Source: Dehalococcoidia bacterium
GTDB taxonomy: Bacteria > Chloroflexota > Dehalococcoidia > GIF9 > AB-539-J10
Reading direction: 5' to 3'
NCBI GenBank assembly: GCA_003562555.1
Contig: PWUO01000045.1
Location: 1 to 5,218 of the forward strand
DNA: 5,218 nucleotides
In this document: piece by piece, positions 1 through 4,445 of the stretch
Position numbering within the stretch: the first letter of the stretch is position 1
Layout: every line of letters begins with the position of its first letter
The notes under the pieces: model-generated
Databases searched by the model: none
What the model saw: the letters and a program-made list of their open reading frames with translations, nothing else
Told to the model about the DNA's origin: nothing
Program-made: the position numbers and the translations under genes

Positions 1-68
1 AAGCCGCAGCACATCTGCCACAGTTCCTCTTTCCTTCCCTCGCGCAGGAGATCTATTGGTTTTGCCAT
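1..68 (-). CDS. N-terminal fragment of a possible GH3-family protein
   Basis: Only the first 22 codons and part of the next lie in the window; the gene runs off the left edge on the minus strand. The visible start reads MAKPIDLLREGRKEELWQMC, followed by CG and an incomplete codon beginning TT (Phe or Leu). The ATG at 68-66 is well supported by a GGAGG nine bases upstream, and I see no competing start. The short stretch 'LLREGRKEELWQ.CCG' resembles, from memory, the N-terminus of GH3 auxin-responsive-promoter-like proteins (acyl-adenylate-forming enzymes) in uncultured Chloroflexota. That recollection rests on about 20 residues and is weak. The gene has the same direction as the three minus-strand genes to its right but is separated from them by a strong terminator, so it should be transcribed on its own. 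A palindrome at 194-210, about 125 bases before the ATG, is the only visible candidate for its regulation. Confidence 0.55.
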   Translation of the reverse strand, partial: MAKPIDLLREGRKEELWQMCCG

Positions 69-77
69 TGTTACGTA

Positions 78-82
78 CCTCC
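78..82 (-). promoter_or_regulatory. Shine-Dalgarno site for the left-edge gene
   Basis: The minus strand reads GGAGG, then nine bases, then ATG (68-66). This consensus ribosome binding site at normal spacing fixes the start of the partial gene and shows that its N-terminus is truly inside the window. Confidence 0.8.
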
Positions 83-193
83 GTCGTTCACTCTGTTCGG
101 CCACACATCACACCGGACCGTTGCCGGCAGCCAGCACACTGCCGTACTTCGTAACTATGACAATAGTCCTGGGACGTGGCTAGAGGTTGTGTT

Positions 194-210
194 CTAGAAC
201 ACAGTTCTAG
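194..210. promoter_or_regulatory. Operator-like palindrome, copy 1
   Basis: CTAGAAC-ACA-GTTCTAG is a perfect 7-3-7 inverted repeat. Its central 15 bases (195-209) are identical to the palindrome at 1028-1042, including the asymmetric ACA spacer in the same orientation. It lies in the leader or promoter region of the minus-strand gene that starts at 68, and downstream of the terminator that ends the RHH operon, so the left-edge gene is its only sensible target. I do not see a confident -35/-10 pair next to it. On the minus strand, TTGTCA and TATTGT elements occur around 155-167 but pair poorly. The stretch 69-291 otherwise holds a small inverted repeat (CGGCAG at 125-130 with CTGCCG at 139-144) and no gene. 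Confidence 0.6.
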
Positions 211-237
211 TTGAGATGCCGGGCAGTGAGGGCGCAC

Positions 238-268
238 AAAGAAAACCGCCCCGGAATCCGGGGCGGTT
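238..268 (-). terminator. Intrinsic terminator of the wHTH-RHH operon
   Basis: An 11-bp perfect GC-rich stem pairs 244-254 with 258-268 around a 3-base loop. On the minus strand it is followed by a T-rich run (TTTTCTTTG, counting the last two stem bases). It starts 24 bases after the RHH stop codon (TAG at 294-292). This is a textbook Rho-independent terminator for the minus-strand operon, and it insulates that operon from the gene at the left edge. Confidence 0.9.
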
Positions 269-291
269 ACTGGTGGTGTAGGGCAGGAAGA

Positions 292-624
292 CTAGTCGTG
301 GTGTGATCGTGCCAGGGACCTGAGCTTGCGGCTGAGCTGCTCGAACTCTTCGTCGCGCGGCTCACGTCCGAGCTCCAGTCCGTAGTTGATGAAGAAGTCC
401 AGAAAGCTGCGGAGCAGCTCCTTGGCTCCCTCCTGGAATTGCACGAATTCTTCGCGCGTCACCACATCGTCACGTTGTCCTGGCTGTTTCCCATTCTCGC
501 CCTTATCGCGCAACTGACCCTCGATGAGGAGGTCGATGAACTCTGACCGGCTCAGCTCGCCCCTGTTCTCGTCTATCTTTCGCACAAGGTCGGCATCAAC
601 GACCAGCATTCTCTTCTCAGACAT
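292..624 (-). CDS. Ribbon-helix-helix transcriptional regulator, 110 aa
   Basis: This is a small putative DNA-binding protein. From the preferred start (MSEKRMLVVD...), residues 5-10 (RMLVVD) fit the DNA-contacting beta strand of the CopG/Arc/MetJ fold. Residues 11-19 fit helix A, and 24-39 (LSRSEFIDLLIEGQL) fit helix B with its typical S-R-S-E-F N-cap. A charged linker (about 40-55) leads to a predicted helical C-terminal region (56-110) containing REEFVQF and LLRSFLDFFINYGLELG, probably for oligomerisation or partner binding; I do not recognise it as a named domain. Two starts are possible. A GTG at 693-691 overlaps the upstream gene's stop (GTGA) but has no good ribosome binding site and adds 23 low-complexity residues. 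The ATG at 624-622 has AAGGAGG upstream, and homology begins there, so I prefer it. It is co-transcribed with the winged-helix gene. Such proteins usually bind palindromic or repeated operators as dimers, and the palindromes at 194-210 and 1026-1044 are candidates. Confidence 0.82.
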   Translation of the reverse strand: MSEKRMLVVDADLVRKIDENRGELSRSEFIDLLIEGQLRDKGENGKQPGQRDDVVTREEFVQFQEGAKELLRSFLDFFINYGLELGREPRDEEFEQLSRKLRSLARSHHD

Positions 625-635
625 GGTAGTTCGTT

Positions 636-640
636 CCTCC
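636..640 (-). promoter_or_regulatory. Shine-Dalgarno site that decides the RHH start
   Basis: The minus strand reads AAGGAGG with GGAGG at 640-636, eleven bases before the ATG at 624-622. It lies inside the alternative longer reading frame that begins with GTG at 693. The spacing is a little long but the match is strong, which favours the internal ATG over translational coupling at the GTGA overlap. Confidence 0.6.
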
Positions 641-689
641 TTAGTAGCTTCCGTGCTGGCGGAATGGGATAACGTGTCCGGGTCAGCGT

Positions 690-953
690 TCACAACTCAA
701 TATCAAGGATATCCATCACCGTGGTGATGCTCTTCAGGAGCTCGGCTCCCTTCTCGGTCACATGATAGCGTACGCTCGGATTTCCGACCTCCACCTTGTG
801 GATAAGCCCGTTGCCGAGCAGGAACTTGAGGTACTTCTGGAGCTGCGCGTAGCTCATGTTCACCGTGTACATCAGCTCGGTCTTGCCCGCGCCGTTCTCG
901 CCGACCTTCAGCATCTCCGCGATGATCTCGATATTGGAGCGTCGCTTATTCAT
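690..953 (-). CDS. ArnR1-like winged helix-turn-helix regulator, 87 aa
   Basis: A small single-domain DNA-binding protein, MNKRRSNIEIIAEMLKVG... Helix 1 is about residues 5-18. The helix-turn-helix follows (about 23-52: KTELMYTVNMSYAQLQKYL then KFLLGNGLIHK), in which 'KTELMY...MSYAQLQKYLKFLLGNGL' is the hallmark of the ArnR1-like wHTH family (HTH_45). The wing is about 53-66 (KVEVGNPSVRYHVTEKG), and a last helix (67-87) probably dimerises. Members are widespread in archaea and also occur in Chloroflexota; ArnR itself regulates the archaellum in Sulfolobus, but the target here need not be related. The length is typical, so it looks complete. The ATG at 953-951 has only a weak AGG six bases upstream. 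The gene ends with TGA overlapping the GTG of the downstream RHH frame, so the two regulators share one transcript. A promoter and a palindromic operator lie directly upstream, which suggests autoregulation. Confidence 0.87.
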   Translation of the reverse strand: MNKRRSNIEIIAEMLKVGENGAGKTELMYTVNMSYAQLQKYLKFLLGNGLIHKVEVGNPSVRYHVTEKGAELLKSITTVMDILDIEL

Positions 954-959
954 GCCGTA

Positions 960-996
960 CCTGTACAGGACCTATGTACCGGACCTATGTACCGGA
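960..996. repeat. Tandem 13-bp repeats plus a 10-bp palindrome in the wHTH leader
   Basis: CCTATGTACCGGA occurs twice with no gap (971-983 and 984-996). It is followed by the perfect palindrome CCTGTACAGG (960-969), so that GTAC recurs at 963, 976 and 989 with a strict 13-base period. The array lies between the inferred -10 box (1000-1005) and the ATG (953) of the winged-helix gene, that is, around the transcription start and in the 5' leader. It could be a second protein-binding array, or a chance or slippage duplication. Confidence 0.65.
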
Positions 997-999
997 CTC

Positions 1000-1027
1000 A
1001 TACTACCATACGAAGGCCGTCTGTCAA
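1000..1027 (-). promoter_or_regulatory. Sigma-70-type promoter of the wHTH-RHH operon
   Basis: On the minus strand a perfect -35 box TTGACA (1027-1022) is separated by 16 bases from TAGTAT (1005-1000; 4 of 6 matches to TATAAT). This puts transcription start near 993 and leaves a leader of about 40 bases before the ATG at 953. The upstream palindrome (1026-1044) overlaps the first two bases of the -35 box. Confidence 0.6.
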
Positions 1028-1044
1028 TAGAACACAGTTCTATT
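1026..1044. promoter_or_regulatory. Operator-like palindrome, copy 2
   Basis: AATAGAAC-ACA-GTTCTATT is a perfect 8-3-8 inverted repeat sharing a 15-base core with the copy at 194-210. It abuts and slightly overlaps the -35 box of the wHTH-RHH promoter. A bound dimer would therefore either block RNA polymerase or contact it at the -35 region. The positioning suggests autoregulation by one of the two encoded DNA-binding proteins. The remaining bases of this gap (1045-1084, after the stop of the large gene) show no convincing terminator. Confidence 0.65.
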
Positions 1045-1084
1045 TCCGGCAGAAAATGCACGCATGCAGCACGTTGGGCCTCGA

Positions 1085-4000
1085 CTACCTGCGACGGTCG
1101 ATCACGACGTAGACGACAACACACAGGATCAGGAAGGCGAGGGTACTGATGACGAGCCAGACCCATAGGGGCGTCGCGGCAGGCTGCTCGGGGGGAATCA
1201 CCAGGCTCGGTGGCTCGGGCAGGTGCAGTTGCTCGAGAGGCTGCGGTTTGTCCATCACCGAGAACGATGCCTCGGACCACTGGCTGGGATGAGGGCGTAG
1301 TGCCCTTGCGCGCCAGAAGTACGTCTCGCCCCACTCCAGCGTGCCCGGATAGACGAACGCGGTTCCGTCGAGTTGCTCCCGAGCGAGCACGTTCCGGAAA
1401 AGCTCGTCGGTGGCAAGCTCGAACTCGTACACCGTGGTCGACTGGAAGCCGGTCCAGGAGAACTCCGGGTTTCGGGGCACATCCCACGCCCCCGGTTCCG
1501 GCGCCCTCAGAATAGGAGCTACGTGCATGCCATCCACGGTGGATCCAACCGCCACAAGGAAGAACATCGGGGGCGACCAGCGGGAGCGGACGCGCTCCTG
1601 CTCGGTGGTGCTGGTCGCGCGGACGCGCCAGTAGTAGGTCGTGCCGCAGTTGAAATCGAAGTCCAGCTCGAAGTCGCATATGCCGGGCGAATCGCAGCAC
1701 ACCGGCCGGATGTCCTCTTCCTTGTGTATCACGAAGCGAAACTCCTCGTCGATGGCGATCCACAGATCCCAGAGCTCCGCCTTCGGCAGCGGCTTCCATT
1801 CAAAGCAGAACGGCACTGCGTCGCAGCCGCACATGTCGCACTCCAGCACCTCGTTCAGTGCGGGAGAGACCGGCCACGGGGTAGGCACGACAAACGTGTC
1901 GGAGTACACCCAGAGACGCCCGATCTCGGCTTCGTAGTCGTAGGACCGGTCATCAATGGCCCACAGGCTGACCATGTCATTCGTCGTCACGCGGAGCGAG
2001 TCCGGCCGGAAGTCGGTCCCGGCAGTGAGCCCAACCGTCAGCTTGTCCCAGTCGATGACGTTCACCGTCGGGTTTCGGGGCACGAGCGTCCGGTCCACGC
2101 CCTCGCCGAACGCGCCATAGAGCACACCCCTCGTGTGTGCCAGTCCGGAGAAGCCGCCATCCGGCGGCCGCAGCGTGGTCCAGGTCGTGGCGCCATCGAT
2201 AACCCACCGGTAAATGGCGCTCATCCCGGTCTCGGTAGCGGCGTACAGCGTACGGTTGCGCGCGAAGTCCCCATCCAGCACGAAGTGCACCGTGCCCGGC
2301 TGGGGCAGTGCCGGCAGCAGCTCGAACGTCTCACCGCCATCTTTCGACACGGCGATCTCGCCGTCGCCATCGTCTCCCACGAAAATGAAATTGTTTCCGA
2401 AGAAGCGGATCGTGTTGCCGGACTCCAGCCCGGTATCGATGTCGTAGGTCCAGCGCCAGACCTCCCACTGCCGGATCTGCTCCACTCTCCCTATGGTAAG
2501 AAGCTCATCCGTGAGGACGTAGATGCGCTCGCTGTGCACGATGGCCACGTCGGTGAGCTCATCCGGACAGTTGCGGATGCGCTCCCAGGTCTGTCCCCTG
2601 TTCCCGGACTCGTACAACAGGTTGGTGTCGGGCACGGCATAGTACAGAGTGCCGCTGATGCCGGTGCCCGGCGTGCGGCGCAGGAGGATGTCATTGGGAG
2701 AATCGAAGTACTCAATACGTTCCCATCGCTCGCCGAGCTCGTCCTCCTCCTCAGCGTAGGATCTCCAGATGCTGTTCGCGTTCCCGCCCGACCCCACGGA
2801 GGCAAGGTACAGTATGTTGTCGCCCTCCGAGAGCCAGAGGGAGTAGTCCACCAGCTCATCGATGTCGGTATCGATGAGGCTTATCTGGTTCCAGATGCTG
2901 TAGTCGTCGCCCCGCGCGGCGCGGGAGATGGCGCTCTCGTCAAACGTGCTGCCACTCCACGGCCCCGGAAGCGTGGTGTCGGCCCAGTCGGTTGCGGAGA
3001 TCACTGAGTTCGTGCTCGTGCCGCATACGGCCCACGCTCCGTCGGGCGTAAACGCCACGATGGCATTGCCCACCCCGGTTCCGTAGCCGCCGGAGGGCCG
3101 GACCTCGGGCTCGTACCAGTTGTAGCTTGTCGGCGCAGGCGCTGCGGGATTGTCGCAGATGTGAATCCTGGCCCGGCCCGTGGCCGAATCCGCATCCACC
3201 TCGCCGACCATCAGCAGGCCACCGTGGAGAGCCATGGAGAACACCGGCATGTCGGACTGATCCGGCCTGATCGGAATACCCATCGGCCAGACGAAAGTAT
3301 CATCAATCTTATACACATCGTCCTCGCCGTGTTCGGAGGTGTAGCCAACATAGACTATCCGACGTGTGGCCACCTCTCCATCGTATGACGGAGGAACGAC
3401 AATAGACGAGTAGATGAGCTCGTTCTCGAGCGGTCCATCGGTGTTATCTCCAATCGGAACAAGTGGAGGTACAGTGACGTCCAAGAAAATAGTATTAAGG
3501 TCGAAATCGCGACGTCCGGTAGCCAGATACGTGCCTGCGTCATCGCTCACAACTGCCAGCACGATTCTGTCGTCCCAATAGTTTGGAGAGAATGCGACGC
3601 TGCTGACGTCCATGTCCAGCCCCTGCGACACCCAAGAGACGAATTGGAACGGTGGCTGTACGTCCTGGGCAATCCACACGTCGCCGTCGGTAATCCCGTC
3701 ATCAGGGTCGCGCGTCGCCACCGCAATGTCGCGATTACCATTGTCGTCCTCCAGAGATATCGCCACATCCGCTATCTGCAGTGATGCTCCCCAGTCGGCA
3801 CTGTCGGTTATGTGCCCCCACTCCTCCCCTCCGTCAATGGAGAGATAGAGTTCCTGGCGGTTGTCGGTGACCGCAATCACAAAATCCGGATCATCCGGCG
3901 CAACCGCAAGGTCCCAGACGGGCAGCGTCGGCGCGGAAGGGAAGGCATCGAGCAGGTTGTCGATGATGTCGTCATCCCACGTGCGCCCCCCATCCTCGGT

Positions 4001-4240
4001 CTTGTAGAGCTTCTCGTTCGGGATGTCGGCGGCGTACCAGACCTGGGAGGAACCCAGCACCAGCGCGCTGATCTCTGAGGGGCTGACGACGAAGAAATCC
4101 TCGTCGCTCGGCGTGTGAATGGGCGACCACCTGAGCGGCTCGAACTGCGCCGAAACCGTCCCGGGATGAAGCAGCACGCCGGTGAAGCACGACACGAAGA
4201 GCGCGAAGGCGACAACCGAGGAAACCAGTCTCCTGGCCAT
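1085..4240 (-). CDS. Secreted Asp-box/fibronectin-III-like surface protein with C-terminal membrane anchor, 1051 aa
   Basis: A large extracytoplasmic protein. Residues 1-31 form a signal peptide (MARRL, hydrophobic core 6-24, likely cleavage after VSA at 31). Residues about 32-785 look like a beta-propeller region with BNR/sortilin-type Asp-boxes: TEDGGRTW (81-88), SIDGGEEW (134-141), a degenerate SGNRGQTW (545-552) and SKDGGETF (632-639). Other parts have propeller-like phrasing such as 'AFSPNYWDDRIVLAV' (216-230) and 'DFARNRTLYAATETG' (658-672). Two fibronectin-III-like domains follow (about 785-897 and 905-996), each with a 'F.W' strand and a 'G.TY.WR.RA' strand. Then come a Pro-rich linker (1008-1023), a membrane helix (about 1024-1047) and a cytoplasmic DRRR. 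The protein should sit on the outside of the cell. No catalytic residues identify an enzyme; adhesion, cell-envelope structure or glycan binding are possible roles. The ATG at 4240-4238 starts a normal signal peptide but lacks a Shine-Dalgarno site, which fits a leaderless transcript. Confidence 0.85.
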   Translation of the reverse strand: MARRLVSSVVAFALFVSCFTGVLLHPGTVSAQFEPLRWSPIHTPSDEDFFVVSPSEISALVLGSSQVWYAADIPNEKLYKTEDGGRTWDDDIIDNLLDAFPSAPTLPVWDLAVAPDDPDFVIAVTDNRQELYLSIDGGEEWGHITDSADWGASLQIADVAISLEDDNGNRDIAVATRDPDDGITDGDVWIAQDVQPPFQFVSWVSQGLDMDVSSVAFSPNYWDDRIVLAVVSDDAGTYLATGRRDFDLNTIFLDVTVPPLVPIGDNTDGPLENELIYSSIVVPPSYDGEVATRRIVYVGYTSEHGEDDVYKIDDTFVWPMGIPIRPDQSDMPVFSMALHGGLLMVGEVDADSATGRARIHICDNPAAPAPTSYNWYEPEVRPSGGYGTGVGNAIVAFTPDGAWAVCGTSTNSVISATDWADTTLPGPWSGSTFDESAISRAARGDDYSIWNQISLIDTDIDELVDYSLWLSEGDNILYLASVGSGGNANSIWRSYAEEEDELGERWERIEYFDSPNDILLRRTPGTGISGTLYYAVPDTNLLYESGNRGQTWERIRNCPDELTDVAIVHSERIYVLTDELLTIGRVEQIRQWEVWRWTYDIDTGLESGNTIRFFGNNFIFVGDDGDGEIAVSKDGGETFELLPALPQPGTVHFVLDGDFARNRTLYAATETGMSAIYRWVIDGATTWTTLRPPDGGFSGLAHTRGVLYGAFGEGVDRTLVPRNPTVNVIDWDKLTVGLTAGTDFRPDSLRVTTNDMVSLWAIDDRSYDYEAEIGRLWVYSDTFVVPTPWPVSPALNEVLECDMCGCDAVPFCFEWKPLPKAELWDLWIAIDEEFRFVIHKEEDIRPVCCDSPGICDFELDFDFNCGTTYYWRVRATSTTEQERVRSRWSPPMFFLVAVGSTVDGMHVAPILRAPEPGAWDVPRNPEFSWTGFQSTTVYEFELATDELFRNVLAREQLDGTAFVYPGTLEWGETYFWRARALRPHPSQWSEASFSVMDKPQPLEQLHLPEPPSLVIPPEQPAATPLWVWLVISTLAFLILCVVVYVVIDRRR

Positions 4241-4249
4241 TAAGTACCA

Positions 4250-4278
4250 ATTGTCTTAGCGAAGCACAGCTTTGTCAA
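4250..4278 (-). promoter_or_regulatory. Promoter of the surface-protein gene, probably leaderless
   Basis: On the minus strand TTGACA (4278-4273) is followed, after exactly 17 bases, by GACAAT (4255-4250; 4 of 6 matches to TATAAT). Nine bases later comes the ATG (4240). Transcription would start about 0-4 bases before the ATG, leaving no room for a ribosome binding site, and none is visible. The -35 box sits in the same CTATTGACA block as in the wHTH promoter, but the upstream bases do not form the palindrome. Confidence 0.55.
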
Positions 4279-4310
4279 TAGGAATCCACACACTTTGCGT
4301 GGTAGACGAT

Positions 4311-4327
4311 AAGGAGGATGCAGCGTG
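4311..4327 (+). promoter_or_regulatory. Strong Shine-Dalgarno and GTG start of a short out-of-frame leader ORF
   Basis: AAGGAGG (4311-4317) is followed by seven bases and a GTG (4325), ideal initiation geometry. The frame opened here runs to a stop at 4538-4540 and also contains ATG 4379, which has its own AAGGA (4367-4371) seven bases upstream. This frame does not match the coding frame of the downstream gene, which starts within it. Either this is a translated leader peptide, or the real gene begins here and a one-base shift separates it from the main frame. A 33-codon frame from ATG 4318 ends in a TGATG overlap with ATG 4419, but that ATG touches the AAGGAGG and is unlikely to be used from it. 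Confidence 0.4.
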
Positions 4328-4445
4328 TTCCTTCGGATCACACGCCCAAGGCATGCACCGGGCACGAAGGACAACTTAATGACAGATACGAAAAAGTCTC
4401 GCGCGCGTGTTCACAGTGATGGAAGTTATGTTACCATCAGAAATA

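Noticed and set aside
12..60. Lipoprotein signal in the surface protein (VSC at residues 16-18, not at these window coordinates)
   Set aside because: The -3 position is Phe and the sequence continues hydrophobic after the Cys to a good VSA cleavage site at residue 31, so an ordinary signal peptide fits better. The coordinates given are only nominal.
1044..1084. Possible terminator after the surface-protein gene (TGCA...TGCA followed by TTTT on the minus strand)
   Set aside because: The stem would be only four base pairs of self-complementary TGCA, too weak to call a terminator.
972..1799. A 275-codon minus-strand frame overlapping the end of the large gene and the wHTH promoter
   Set aside because: It is out of frame with a well supported gene, very rich in Arg, and runs through the promoter and tandem repeats, so it is a chance frame.
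1373..3007. A 544-codon open frame on the plus strand, antisense to the surface-protein gene
   Set aside because: It is a shadow of the GC-rich codon pattern of the opposite-strand gene. Its translation is rich in Arg, Val, Gly and His without domain-like patterns, and the minus-strand frame has a signal peptide, Asp-boxes and a membrane anchor.
4281..4302. A third operator copy upstream of the surface-protein gene
   Set aside because: Only the CTATTGACA block is shared with the wHTH promoter; the TAGAAC/GTTCTA arms are absent, and the CCACAC/GCGTGG pairing there is imperfect.
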